This document shows, piece by piece, positions 14,050 through 33,434 of a stretch of 64,000 bases of DNA (position 1 is its first letter; each line of letters begins with the position of its first letter). Location of the stretch: assembly GCA_030248065.1 (NCBI GenBank), contig JASAMV010000757.1, forward strand, positions 1-64,000. The letters run 5' to 3'. A program made the translations under genes and the position numbers. A model generated the notes under the pieces. It made no database searches. It worked only from the letters and a program-made list of their open reading frames with translations, and was not told the origin of the DNA. This DNA comes from Rhynchonema sp. JSB1_4 (lineage: Eukaryota; Nematoda; Chromadorea; Monhysterida; Xyalidae).

Positions 14050-17000
14050 CGTGGCCGCCAGCGTGATTGATTGATCGATCGATATCGATACCAAACAAGA
14101 TATCAATTCGATGTATTGATTGATTGATTAGCGCTGCAACAGAATCATCACCGATTGAGTTGTAGTTCATGACGCATGAAAAGCATACCCGCTCAATAAT
14201 TAACTGCGTGATGTGACAAGTGCGTGACGTAACACGCCCACATACTGGTTGGTGCCCGGAGCCATTAAAAATACATTTCGGGACGCGCGTCAAGCCGACA
14301 CGAGCCATGAGTCGTCGCACAACACAAACGAACTTTCTACTATATCACATGCATCGATGCGCAACTATCAGACAAATAGTCCACTCAATTCGAATTTCGA
14401 ACTGTGCACGTTCAGGGCAAACAAGGATCCTGTGCCCCAACTCACTCATACATAAGCCAACTTTGTAAGTACTCTGTTCGAGCTCGAGGCAAGATGAGGT
14501 GACTTTCGTGTTTGGCAACCCCCTCCTTGATCCGAATACCGACTAGTACTGGCGTGCACACCAATGTCGTGCTCCGCTTTGTGTGAGTTGACCATCCACG
14601 CAACGTTCTGAGCGTGCGTGTTGGCTGTGTGCGTGAGTGCCCTGATGATGACGTAGATTGCCACGCTAACGCACAAATCAGGTTTTTGTGGTGCACAAAC
14701 GTTACAAAATCTGCACGCGGATTTGATCAACTTGAAACTGGCATGAACCTGACACACTTAATGAACTGTGATCCTACAGTATATTATCACCATGTCCGTC
14801 CATTAGAACGAAGTTGTCAGCAACTTATGGACCCGCAGCTGGCGTGCATTGAGGCAGAGACGGAGACAGATGCAAAATAAAATAAGCAACGGCAGGAGAA
14901 ATTATCTTCGAGAAGATAGAGATGAATGTGGAGCATTCCGGTTGGCCGGGACATGATATCAAAGAGCCTAGTTCATTATACATTGGTATCTAAAGCCAAA
15001 CATCTGCATTGCAAGAGTGAAGCAACAGCAATTCTACCACCTGTACAACACTGTACGTGGCACAATGAGCATGGCATATGCCCCACAAGGCCATCAGCGC
15101 TTTCGCCACTCGCAAAACACGTCAAGGGGACCAAAACTTTCTGGAACCTAACCCTAATTCACCAACAAGTACCAGCCAGCCAAGTTTCAGTGTGGCTCAC
15201 AAATGCGCCCAAACAAGTAGCATGCATACAAGCAGTCAAGCCAAGCCAGTCACCGTGGTAACAAGCCACAGGGCGATGGCTTAGTGCAAGAGTGCTAAAC
15301 AGTCAGAGTGCAGTGCAACTCACAGCTGTGCACATGCACAAGCCAGTGAGTACACACGAACGAACATGCGCGTATGCTGTATGTACGTCATACAGACACA
15401 GGCAATGATGTGGTAGCTGGCGCCAGACTCGCAGCAAGCACGCAATAGAAATAGAAGGAAAAAAACAAAACAAAACACAACCCAACCCAAAAAACCAAAA
15501 AAAAAAAAAACAAAAACCCGGTACTTGTGTGCCGGAAACGCGACCGTTGGAGAAAAACATACGCCGCACGCTCTCTTCGATTTAACCTATGACTATATAG
15601 TCCATGGGTCTTGTTAACGCCATCATTGGTTTTTGCCATTCGTGTCTACGAAGTAAAACAATAAAAATTTGGCGTTAGTCAGTCGGTCCACGAAAGCACG
15701 TTTACACTTGGATTCGTGCAGACATTTTCATCTGTTTTGCCCATTTGCACTCGAAAATCTCAAACCGAACGATTGAAATTAAAAAAAAACATTGTGCAAA
15801 ACAGCACCGGGGCAAAACGAACCAACAGGACGATGAGCGTGAGACACACAACCACGAATGTTAGCAGTTGGTGGCAATTGATGAAAAGCAGCTGCAACAA
15901 ACTAAGTCTCTGAAGACCATAACAATATCTGGTTCGGTTCTCATTCGGGGTATTTGCCTCTGAGGGCACCGCGCCAGCGACGTCAACACGTGACATGTTA
16001 TAAATGAAATTTCTACTGCTCCCAGCAGCCATAAAGTTAAAATCTACTGGCACAAGGTACACATCCGAACCCGAAGTTACTGAAAAATAAGACCGTCTCA
16101 CGGGAAAGGACACAGAAAAGCCGACAACACTGCGCGATAAACACCTGCAAAAATAACCAGCAGCTTATCGCCAAACTGGCAGGTTCACAGAACCAAGCCG
16201 GCGTGAAACATCATCGACACCAGCCCGTCGTCGTGCGATCACCATTTTATCGATATCAATACATCAGTAAAGAGCTTCGAATGGGACAAGATTTACACGA
16301 AAACACAATCTTGGTGTATCATTGTGGTAGTGCAGATTCATAAATATGGATATTATGTGTGTGCAACGCATCATAAAAACGTTTATCTTCTGCAAAAGCA
16401 AAAGTAATACCGGAAAACGACAATAATGTAAAACACATCAAATTAAAATATCAAAGCAAACATTTCAGCAATGTCAAATAAACTGTATGAGACAGGACAT
16501 CATTAAGTTTCAAACCGTGTGACAAATCAGTAAATAATACAATTTCGCAGAAAAATTTCAATCAAAAGCTGCAGAGCTGCAATATTGCCGCTAATTGTGG
16601 GAGTTTCCCTTGCCGTACGATGCACTCAAACTGTTGCAAATACGACATTGCACAAGAATCATGCCCTACGCTTTCACACCATACATACACTACAGAACTC
16701 AGGGGTCACTGAACAACATAAAAACAGATACAAATCAAAGTTAACACGAAAAAACAGGTATGCACTAGACATGCCGATTGTATACCAGCCCGGCGATGCC
16801 GCGTGTGCACAGTACACACCATTAACACGTTTGGAAGATGTTTCAATAGAACGTATAACAACGAAGGCTGGCTTAGCCAGATATATGAGAAATTGAGAAT
16901 TCACTGATTGATTGGAAACAAGGATCACAATGGAACTCTGTACAGAAACACAATAACAACATCAACAGAAAGAACACCACCAGTATTTCAGCATAAGTTC

Positions 17001-17094
17001 ACTTTGAATTCCAGTCCAGCTGCGTAATTTTGACGCCAACAAGCACGACTAAACCAGAACAGTTTCACAGAAACGCGGTCGACACAGTTAATTG
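14050..17094. other. Intergenic: UNC119 5' side and PHF12 3' UTR
   Basis: Includes an ATCGATCGATATCGAT stretch at 14070-14095 and an A-rich tract at 15485-15513. Open frames here (e.g. 15760-16113) show no family resemblance or splice context. Confidence 0.45.
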
Positions 17095-24096
<7,002 letters not shown>

Positions 24097-24371
24097 TTCT
24101 GGTCACTGCTGCCCTTGCAGCAGCCGGCGGTTTGGGAGGTGTTTCGTTTGGAAATATTTCGTTTGAATCTCTGTTGTGGAACTGTTGGAACGCGGGTCGT
24201 TGCGTTATGCGTTTATATGTGGCACGAGCGCATGCTGATGGCGACGAATTTGCAGATTCGTTCCGTCTGCGTCTATCCTCTACCACAACAAAAAATGAAT
24301 TTGATCGTAAAAATTTTTTTTACCTTTTTAAAACCTTTAAAATCTTTAAAACCTTTTCAACGTCCTTTACA

Positions 24372-24830
24372 GTTGTGTATTAAGACTTGATAGTTGTGCA
24401 CAGGTACATTTATGCACGTTTGTTGTTCGTTCGGTTCAGAGCACATAATATTTAGCCTCTTACTGATGAATAGTCACGAATAAATGCGATTACAAGCGAA
24501 AAAAACATCCTTTCAAACCCCTTTTTGGGGGTTTAAGGGGTACCGTAAAAACCTAAATACGCCCCCCCCGGAATAGAGCCTCCCCGTAATACAGCCCCCC
24601 AAAAGGGGTCAGTGAATTAATAGAGCCCCCCCCCCCCGGAATAGAGCCCCCTAAGTAACATTCCCTATACAGTAGTGTATTATTAAGGCTTGATAGTGGT
24701 GGGTAGGTACATTTATGCACGTTTGCTATTCGTTCAGAGCACATAATACGCTTCTTATTGACGAATAGGCACGAATAAATGCGATTACAAGCGAAAAAAC
24801 ATCATTTCAAACCCCCCTTTTTAGGGATTT
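24372..24830. repeat. Direct duplication of about 160 bp
   Basis: 24372-24530 and 24668-24830 share long matches (GGTACATTTATGCACGTTTG, ATAAATGCGATTACAAGCGA). An AATAGAGCCCCC block separates them. Confidence 0.7.
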
Positions 24831-25121
24831 TTTGGGGTATTTCTGGGAACAATTTTTCAGGTTCGGGTCAGTGAATTAATAGAGGCCCCCGGAATAGAGC
24901 CCCCCGTAATAGAGCCCCCAAAATGGGGACAGTGAATTAATAGAGCCCCCCTTTGGTATTTAGGTTTTACCTATTGCTATTTGTGGGAACAATTTTTCAG
25001 ATTCGGGTTAGCGAATTAATAGAGGCCCCGGAATAGAGCCTCCCCCGTAATAGAGCCCCCAAAATGGGGTCAGTGAATTGAATTATAATAGAGCCCCTTG
25101 TATTTAGGGCAGTGTAGTGGC

Positions 25122-25577
25122 TATACTGGCAGGCGGAAAAAAAACCGGTTTTTTTCCGAAAAAAAACCCGAAAAAAAACCGTTTTTTTCCGAGACCCGAA
25201 TACTTTTCCATTTATTTTTCCGTGGGTACCTTTTCGGTTTTTTATCGGAAAAATATCGGTACTTTATTCCAGTTTTTCCAAAAAATTGTAATGCAAAACC
25301 GATGAGTTTTTCGATTTTAGTGAAAAATTGGCTCGAGCACAAAAATTCCCTTGCCTAAAATGGGCCAAAAAGCGTGTAAACCAAGTGTTTTCGACTGACT
25401 TCAACACTCTTCAAGAGCACTCTCGTCACTTCGAACAAATTTTGCACTGAAATTGTTATATTTTTCTAAATTACGTTCTTAAGTACTGGAAAAGTATTTG
25501 GAAAAAAAACGGTTTTTTTCGGAAAAAAAACCGTTTTTTTCCACCAAAAATAAAAAACGGTTCTTTATGACAGTATA
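25122..25577. mobile_element. Nested AAAACGGTTTT element
   Basis: TIR TATACTG...CAGTATA with perfect duplication GTAGTGGC (25114-25121, 25578-25585), inserted into the left TIR of the 25110 element. Both ends carry long GGAAAAAACGGTTTTTTTCC stretches. Confidence 0.8.
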
Positions 25578-25673
25578 GTAGTGGCAGGCAGATGGTTGCA
25601 AGGTACCCTTGGGGGGGGATGGATCCAGACGGTTGCAAGGTACCCCCCTACCCAGCCTCCGGAAGGTTGCAAG

Positions 25674-26264
25674 TATGGGTGGGCACAATACCCAATACCC
25701 AATACCAATACCACCCAATACCAATACCAATACCAGTGTTTGGCATTGGTATTGGGTCTAATTCAGGTATTGGGTATTGGGTATTGGTATTGAAGCTGGC
25801 CTGGTATTGATATTGGGTATTGGCATTGGGTTTGCCCAGGTATTGGGTCAAAACCAATACCCAATACTAACCCAGAAAAACCCAATACCAAACCAATACC
25901 AAACCCAATACCTGACTCAAAACCCAATACCAAACCAATACCAACCCAATACCAGACCAAAAACCCAATACCAAACCAATACTAAGACCAATACCCAATA
26001 CCCAATACCAATACCAACCCAATACCCAATACTCAATACCAATACCAACCCGATACCAAACCCAATACCAGGCACTTCAGTAGTATTGATTTGGTATTGG
26101 GTATTGGTATTGGTATTGGGTCTCGCCCGGTATCGGTATTGGGTATTGGTATTGGGTCCCAAATTTGGTATTGGTATTGGGTATTGATTGGGTATTGGTA
26201 CAGGGCCGGTATTGGTATTGGGTATTGGTATTGGGTGTCAAAAGTGGTATTGTGCCCAGGCCTA
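25674..26264. mobile_element. Nested hAT-like element made of CCAATA/TATTGG repeats
   Basis: TIR TATGGGTGGGCACAATACC against TAGGCCTGGGCACAATACC and a perfect 8-bp duplication GTTGCAAG (25666-25673, 26265-26272). Almost the whole interior is hexamer-like CCCAATA/TATTGGG satellite in switching orientation. The TAGG-TGGGCA end type is common in hAT elements. Confidence 0.85.
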
Positions 26265-26633
26265 GTTGCAAGGTACCCCTGAGGTCCGAAAAAAAGGTGT
26301 TTTTTGCATGCATTATACTGCAAATTTGGCCGAAAAATTGGCACTTTTTTGCATTTTGGCCGAAAATTTGCCTAAAATACCTATTATATGGAGGTTTGCG
26401 CGCGGAGCGCGCGATTTTTAGGGTTTTGAGGTCGAAAAACACCCATTTTTGCCTATAAAAACCATAAATTGATGGTTGCAAGGTACCCTCCGGGGTGGTT
26501 GCAAGGTACCTACCCTTCCCCCCCCCCCAAGGGGTGGTTGCAAGGTACCTACTCCTTAGGGGGGGGGAATCCCCCCCCCATCCCCCCCCAGCCACTACAC
26601 TGATTTAGGGGGGCTCCGCTCCTCCATTCCGGG

Positions 26634-27500
26634 CACTGTAGTGGCGGCTGGGGGGGATGGGGGATTCCCCCCCCTAAGGGGTATTTATCTCGAGTCAACC
26701 CTCTGGGGGGGGATGGGGAGGGGAGGGTATCTATCTCGAGCCCAGTGCTGTGGCTGGGGGGGGGGGTGGGGGGGGTCCCCCCCCCAATGGTACCCTACCC
26801 GCCCCAGCCTGGTACGCTACCCCCCTATCCGCCCCGCACTGGTACCCTACCCGCCCCGATTTTTACCCCAAAATGCCCATTTTTCGGTCAAAAATGCCCA
26901 AATTTCGACCGAAAACCCTAAAAAGTGCAAAAAATCTCGCGCTGCGCGCGATATATGCACTTTTTAGTACATAAAAACAGGCACCCGAAAAAACTTGTGT
27001 TGTACCCTACCCGCCCCAAAAAATCTCCCCCCCCCCCCCCCCAACCCGATTGCCCCCCCCCCCCCCAAACTCCCAGGTACACTACCCCCCTACCCGCCCC
27101 GATTTTTTCCACCTATGTACCCTACCCGCCCCGCAAAAGTAGCCACAGCACTGCTCGAGCCGACCCCAAAGGGTATCTTGAGTAAGTAGATTTATGCTTT
27201 TCAAAGGCAAAAATCGGTGTTTTTCGACCTCGGAACCCCTGAAAATCGCGCGCTCCGCGCGCAAACACCCAAAAATGGTCATTTTAGGCCAATTTTCGAC
27301 AAAAATGTCAAAAAGTACCCATTTTTAGGCCAATTTTGCAGTAAAATTGCATGCAAAAAACGGCCTTTTTTCGCCTTTTGACGAACTATAAGGGTATCTT
27401 GGGTAGCCTCTGGGGGTATCTCGAGTAAACTCGAGTTCACTCCGAAACCTTCCCCCCCTAGGGTATTTTATCTTGGGTCGATTGGCCTGCCACCACACTG
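26634..27500. mobile_element. hAT-like element with GGGTATCT-GAGT subterminal repeats
   Basis: TIR CACTGTAGTGGC...CCACCACACTG and a perfect 8-bp duplication ATTCCGGG (26626-26633, 27501-27508). Three GGGTATCTxGAGT-like units lie on each side (left set split by the 26743 element; right at 27390-27480). Core hairpin CGCGCGCTCCGCGCGC at about 27246. Confidence 0.85.
26743..27153. mobile_element. Nested hAT-like element with CTACCCGCCCC subterminal repeats
   Basis: TIR CAGTGCTGTGGCT...AGCCACAGCACTG and a perfect 8-bp duplication CTCGAGCC (26735-26742, 27154-27161). Three TACCCTACCCGCCCC-like units on each side and a core hairpin CGCGCTGCGCGCG near 26938. Confidence 0.88.
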
Positions 27501-27536
27501 ATTCCGGGGGGCCGTATTTAGGTTTTTACGGTACTT

Positions 27537-28009
27537 CAGGGTAGTACTTGGGGGGGGGGTCCCCCCCCCAAATTCATCTATCTATCGTCAACACTTTTTG
27601 ATTTCATCTATCTATCGTCAACACTTATGGGCAAATCTATCTATCGTCAACAAATTCTGGGAACAATCTATCTATCTATCGTCAACACATTTCGACCCCA
27701 AAATGGGCATTTTTGCCTCAAAATGGCTCAAAATCGGTATTTTTTGTCCCAAATAGGCAAAAAATCGCGCGCTACGCGCGGATTTAGTACATCTATACAC
27801 ATTTTCATTAATATTTACACATTATTACCTACTTAATGCACTATACTATACCTTGATTTTTGGCGACCCCCCCCCACCTTCTATGTATCTATCGTCAACA
27901 AGTTTGGGTCGACCCCCCCCAGATTTCGGACTTTGGTCATCTATCTATCGTCAACACATTTCGGGTCCCAATCTATCTATCGTCAACACCCTGACCAAGT
28001 ACTACACTG
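27537..28009. mobile_element. hAT-like element with ATCTATCGTCAACA subterminal repeats
   Basis: TIR CAGGGTAGTACTTGG...CCAAGTACTACACTG and a perfect 8-bp duplication CGGTACTT (27529-27536, 28010-28017). Four ATCTATCTATCGTCAACA-like units on the left (27570-27690), three on the right (27886-27990). Core hairpin CGCGCGCTACGCGCG near 27766. Confidence 0.9.
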
Positions 28010-28017
28010 CGGTACTT

Positions 28018-29325
28018 GCCACCTCCCGCAAAACAAAACAAATTTTTCTGAAATTAGGATCGGGCTGGCCGCCGGCCCTCCCAGGAATTTTGGACTTTTG
28101 GCTCGGGCCGGGAGCCGGGCCGGAGATTCGAAGGTTCGATCGAATTGTTCAAATTTCAAGCCAAAAGCGCCTTTTTGACCAAAATTTCCCAAAAAAAGCA
28201 TTGCGCTTCGCGCAGGGTAACGTACATTTTCCATGGGACCCAAATAGACCCGGTTCACAAAAATCAAATCACAGAAACAAAAGCGCTTCCACCACAAGAA
28301 AATTTGCAAATTTTGGCTTTTTTTACAATTTTGACCATTTTTTCTTTTCTTTGACCGTAACATCGGGCCGGGCCGGGCAGCGATTTTACACTTTCAAATC
28401 GGACCGGGCAGCCGGCCCAATGCTGGCCTAATCTCTGGTGGATCTCCGTTTCCGATTTCAATTTCAATCAATCCTCCAATCTAAACGCGGAGATTAGAAT
28501 TCACACAAACGGAGTCCAACTGATCCGAAACTGCCGTACCCCAATTGTGTTCAGGTCTCGTTTCAGGCTTTAAATTAGGCGTGGACGTGAAAAATGTGCA
28601 CAGGTCTTCCTGGCTGGGAAATGGCGCGTATAAAAATTACAGTCACTAATATTTTTCGGCAGAATACTTTCTTCCACAGGTCATTTTACGGGGGTTTTGA
28701 TAGTGTGTGACCTTTTGTTTGGCAAAATCAAACCTAAAATACAGAAACCACCAAAGCACACGGTATCCCAGTAAAAATGCAAAACCTGTACTGTTGAGGG
28801 GCTACATGTGAATTGGGTGAAACCCTTGGAGATGCCAAGCTTGTAATTTTCCAAAGTTTCTCCGGTGATACTGGCACTATCTGATCCACCCATCCAACTT
28901 TCCCCGATGCAAACATTTATTCTCCGACTTCTTCTATTGCGATGGGACGTTTATTTTTTTATTCATCAAAGCAACACCACGGTTTAAAAACACGTGAGAG
29001 TACGAGAGTAAAGTGAAAAAGATCATTTTTTGTGCCTGTTCTTGAAAGACTTAGCAAGGATACAATATTTTTCGCAGTTTCACAGTCTCGTCTGTTGTTC
29101 ATTCACCCACGCCTTCGGTGTATTCGATGACACATGGCTCGTGCACGAATCAATTGCATTTGGTGATTGACTTGCAGATCTGACGTAGGACCAGTCCAAT
29201 AAATATGAATGCAGACTGCACAGATAAATTGTTGTAAATTTTGGTCGTCAAAGCTGGTCGCGCGCCCTAACGACGATGGTTCACGATGAACCCATTCAGT
29301 GAACCTTTATAGCCAGCTTTGACGA
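28018..29325. other. Intergenic between the transposon nest and the SLC22 stop
   Basis: Holds the likely SLC22 3' UTR. The 28030-28430 part has GGCCGGG motifs and may be another decayed repeat. No gene recognised. Confidence 0.45.
28950..28955 (-). terminator. Likely polyadenylation signal of the SLC22 gene
   Basis: AATAAA on the minus strand about 370 bp past the stop codon at 29326; no closer one was noticed. Confidence 0.4.
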
Positions 29326-32300
29326 TTAGAGTTTGCGCCAAACGACTCGACTTTGTGAGTTTGACGCAATTGGTCGCGCACTTATGCGTATGTGAGTCAA
29401 CGCCAGCACAAACCCGAATGTCTCCTCCTTGTGCAGCTTGACGGCATCCTCCAATTCCTCAGGCAATCGACGTCCCTTCGTCTCAGGCAGCAACAAAACG
29501 AACAGACCGGACACGATGCTGAGACTGCCGAATATGACCAGCGTCATTGTGCGACCGGCGGGGCCCTAAAGGAACGAAAAATCAAAAGACAGTTACCAAA
29601 AGTTGGGCATTTCCGGCTTACGGCGGTGCACCGCTGGCGCTTTTCTCCTTCTTGCAAGGTCAAGGGCGCCATTGCAGTCTGACATTATGGGCCGAAACTT
29701 CACGCAGGTCTTACGCATAATGCCAATTGTGTAGAGAACGTGTTTTTGGTTTCCCGTCCGGTTACACCCGCTGTCACAGGCGGATGCACCTGGTAATCAT
29801 CGGTGCGAATGCACCAAATTGCCACGTGACCCTAAAAATACTTCCTGTTTTGGGTTTATGCTCGTACAGTATATGAGAGATTACTCACAAACAAACTCAC
29901 AAATTAGAAATTCTTGCTGCTTCTTCGCCCTCAATAAAACATAAGCCGAAAAATGGGGCTGAGAGCGATCTGAGGGGGCTGAAAGGGCATGTACTGTAGG
30001 GTGGGAGGGGCTCAATTATCTAGTTCTAACCGTGTTGTATTGATTTCAGCAATCAAGAGACCATCCAATATATTGGATGGTTTGGATTGCTGAAATCGAT
30101 ACAACACGGTTAGAACTAGTCATATATGAGTTCTGCAGTACGTGTTTGGTTGCCCGTTTGGACCTGCTCTCGCAGACAGTCGCGGTGCATCAGGTCGTCG
30201 TCAGTGCGAATGCACCATCGCTGGTCACGTGACAGCAAAAACAAACACGAGCTGGTTTATGCTCGCATAAAACACCACAGCAGTGCACAGCCACGCCACA
30301 CAGCCGCAGTGCACGTGTGCTGGGATCACAATCTCAAGTCACAGTGGGTACCCACCAACAACTTGTCCAAATCAGCAATGTACTGCGCCAACATACTGCC
30401 AACGCGCGCCACGCTCGAACTAGTGGCCAGACCCGACGCTCGGATTACGGTCGGGTACAGTTCGGTGGTTATGACGTAGACACAATTGAAGCAAAGGGTG
30501 ATGGCGAACTTGCCCGTCATGGCCAGCACTAGGACGACGCTGGACAGATGGGCTGCAATGGCCAATATGCGACTGCAGATACAATTGTATGCAATCATGG
30601 ACTCAGTTGAAGATCGAACGTACTAAACTACCCATTGCCAACCTGACTACGGAGAACCGCAATGTGCACAAAGTTACTGTACAACTTAAGAAGTCGTCTC
30701 ATGAGCTCCTGGTTGGGAGTCCACAGTTAGGATCCTTGTTCCGTTCCTGCATTGTCGGTACTGCCAAACCTCATGTATGTATACGCATTGATTAGCCTGG
30801 CCTTCGTACCGTTCTTGGCTAAGCTCTAACCCCAAGACCGAGGTTTCTACAAATTACACCAGGCGTGTCGCAGCACCCGATTGGGGCTAACCGGGCCAGA
30901 ACGGTATGGCGAGCAACGACACGCCAGCGAGCAGTAGGGTCGAGCACAAGGCCGGTTTCCTGCCAATGGCCAGCAAAGGCACGCCCAACAACGCTGCTGG
31001 AATCTCGACCAACGCCGCAATAATGTTGTTGACAAAAATGTCGCCGACAATCGCAATGTTGTTGATGTTCAATGCGACTCCATAGAACACCAGTGCGATC
31101 ACGAACCTGCGTGTCAGTGTGTTGACTTGCGATCAAATCGCGCTGGATTGACAAGATTGGAACCTTGACAAATGTAAAGTTGGAAAGGGTGTTCAGGAAT
31201 GTATACAATCGCACCTTTAAAGAACGCTATATGAAACTTGATAATCGGACCAGGTCTGCTTTGGTCACGTAAAGAAGAGATTTTGTAATCATACCACGGC
31301 ACAGAGTTCAGGTTCACTCGTATTATCTGGTAATGAGTCTCACGCTTGTCAGAATTAGCGGCATCGCCAAATTGCGAATCCATTCAAAAAAATCACATAA
31401 AGTTCGATCACCTACATGCATAGTTTGCGACCAAAGTTCTCTTTGGTAAGCTTAAACGTCAGCTCAGACTGACCAACTGAAGAATATGTTGAGTGCGCGC
31501 CAGATCAACGTTGGATAAGCGAATCGACCATCACGCCTTTCCAGAAGGCTCAAAATCGGTATCTTGCCGAGTTTGGACTTCTTCTGGTCCTGGAATAGTC
31601 TAGGATAGTAGATGTTAAACCTAGTGTATGCACGCTGTATATGTGTTGATGTTTTCAGAACTGATATTTTTGATGAAATTAGCCTGTCGCAAATGGTGCG
31701 CCACTCGTTCGAAATCATAATCATCCGATAACGCGCGTCCGTTCCACTTGGCAGCTCGGATCAGAATCTCGCGTGCCGCTTTCACCTTGCCTTTGCTCAA
31801 CAGCCAACGAGGACTTTCGGGATAACTGAAACGTTCAGTGATTGACGGATGTGGGGTGAATGATTGCTCAGCTAAATTGATTGAATGATTCATTAATTTG
31901 ATTTATCGTGTCAAACTAACAAAAAAACGGCCAACAGAATCGCAGGTACGAGCGGCACGCCGGCAGCAATGTGCACCAATTGCCAATCCCTCAGCCAATA
32001 CGCCAACAAAGTCAATGTGACCTTCATGAACGCCGATGGCAGCCAGAACAGACCACCGATCCAGGTACGGTATCGTGATGTTGTTATTTCGAGCGCTAAA
32101 ACATGCGCTGTGGTTGGCTGATGTTTCACAGACACACAGAGAGAGAGAGAGCTGTATCAACTCTACAGGCAAGCACTACGCTCGCAAGAAAGGCACATAG
32201 CAAGGCAACGGCACTTCCTTTGTTTTGTGACAGAGTTGCGGCACTGCAGCGCAAGTGCTGTTCCCCATGCCCAAATGGAAAGCATTTTACGCTTGCTGTT

Positions 32301-33434
32301 TTTATCCTGCAACAAAATCACGAAACATGGTCGAAACGCATTGCACTGCTATCAAAGTTCATAATGTTTCACAGACCCATGGTGAAGAACGCTTTCCACA
32401 TGGACACAACGAACATGGGCAGTACGAATCGACTCAACATGAACAGCCACCAATTTGTGATGTACGCATGGGACATGCCGATTAACGCAACAGCACCGAC
32501 CGAACATAACGCCACCAACTTGCGACCAAATCTGTCGACAAACACAAATATCTGGCTATTTTTTGAACTTTTGAATTGATTATTTTGGTTACATCCACCA
32601 CGCGGGACTTACAAGTCGGCGAGTGGTCCAGCAATGAGTGCTCCAGTCAACATGCCAAACATGTACACCAACTGCGCATGTGCTGGGTAGAGCTTCTTGC
32701 CGCAGACCAGACCGAACTGGAAAAGTTGCGCGCAAAAACTGAACATCAGAGAAAATCGAATAAAAAATTGTCACTGCTTTTGTCTGAAAAAGAACCGGAG
32801 AATGCCAAATAGGTCCCCTGGGGACTATTGGGACACACACTGGTATGAAGATTTTAAAATAAAAAATTCCAAAATAATTCGGGGATTTATTTGGCATCAT
32901 CCGGTACATTCTCAGTTTCAGCAAACCTGCGAGACCATGGTGTATCGCATATTGCCTCGAGTGCTGAACACAAATTGCGAGCATTCAATGGATCGATTTG
33001 ATCGTAACAACAGATCACTACCGATTCGCATCGAGCTGTTCAGTTGATCGAACGTGTAATTCTCTCGCATCACGCGATCCCAATCGACATCATGCGTGTG
33101 ACAGGCGTCGTCGTTGACGCTGACGTTTGAAACATCATGCAACATCAAAAAAAAGAAACACAGCAGCAAAGTCACAGACTCCAAACCTGACAATCTGTTT
33201 AGTCTGTTGGAAGCTCCAATCGCCGTAATCGGCCGCCACATCGCAATGGTAATCGGGTGTGATTTTGAAAAAGAGTGCGCTAAAGTTGTACATGTTGCCC
33301 CAGAGAATGAAATAGAATATGATCGCATAAATGGCACCCTGCCAGCGACCAATGCGACCAACATCTTGTAGAACGTCGTCAAAACTCGCTGCAGTGCTTG
33401 GATGGACAGGCATAATGTTGTTGCTGTTACACAT
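29326..33434 (-). CDS. SLC22-family organic ion transporter (MFS, 12 TM)
   Basis: This is a plasma-membrane major facilitator of the organic cation/anion/carnitine transporter type. The N-terminus has FDDVLQDVGRIGRWQ and the first TM, followed by the large Cys-containing extracellular loop (about 32940-33135, IECSQFVF). Later exons give FGLVCGKKLYPAHAQL and GPLADL (about 32630-32712), VDRFGRKLVALCSVGAVALI (32390-32545), EITTSRYRTWIGGLFWLP and AYWLRDWQLVHI (31915-32095), PESPRWLLSKGKVKAAREIL (31685-31825), ALVEIPAALLGVPLLAIGRK (30900-31105), GKFAITLCFNCVYVITTELY (30340-30560) and LPETKGRRLPEELED (29410-29570). Two ATGs, at 33434 and 33413, could start it; I use the first. The TAA at 29326 closes the last exon. 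Substrate cannot be read from sequence. A polyA signal AATAAA lies at 28950-28955. Confidence 0.94.
30020..30119. mobile_element. 100-bp near-perfect hairpin MITE
   Basis: CTAGTTCTAACCGTGTTG and its inverse form one continuous hairpin with AATATATT at the tip, in an SLC22 intron. Confidence 0.75.

Larger units (their letters stand above)
25110..26602. mobile_element. hAT-like element with GTTGCAAGGTACC subterminal repeats
   Basis: TIR CAGTGTAGTGGC...GCCACTACACTG and a perfect 8-bp duplication ATTTAGGG (25102-25109, 26603-26610). Three GGTTGCAAGGTACC units lie at each end (25592-25680 and 26472-26550). A GCGCGCGGAGCGCGC hairpin is at about 26398. Two younger elements (25122 and 25674) are inside it. 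Confidence 0.85.
24541..27535. mobile_element. Outermost element of the nest, AATAGAGCCCCC repeats
   Basis: Left end TACCGTAAAAACCTAAATAC at 24541 and its inverse at about 27514-27533. Inside are repeated AATAGAGCCCCC units (24580-24660, 24880-24960, 25015-25100). The elements at 25110 and 26634 are inserted in it. No target duplication was recognised for this outer element. Confidence 0.6.

Noticed and set aside
15760..16113. 117-residue open frame
   Set aside because: No family resemblance, no splice or Kozak support; contains a poly-Phe stretch from a T/A tract.
25678..26262. Tryptophan/Tyr-rich or Pro/Asn-rich proteins from long open frames
   Set aside because: All come from the CCAATA/TATTGG satellite read in different frames.
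26740..27110. Gly- or Pro-rich protein frames
   Set aside because: Produced by poly-G/poly-C tracts and CTACCCGCCCC repeats of a transposon.
24600..28000. Autonomous transposase gene for the nested elements
   Set aside because: No DDE, hATC or piggyBac-like reading frame was seen; all elements look non-autonomous.
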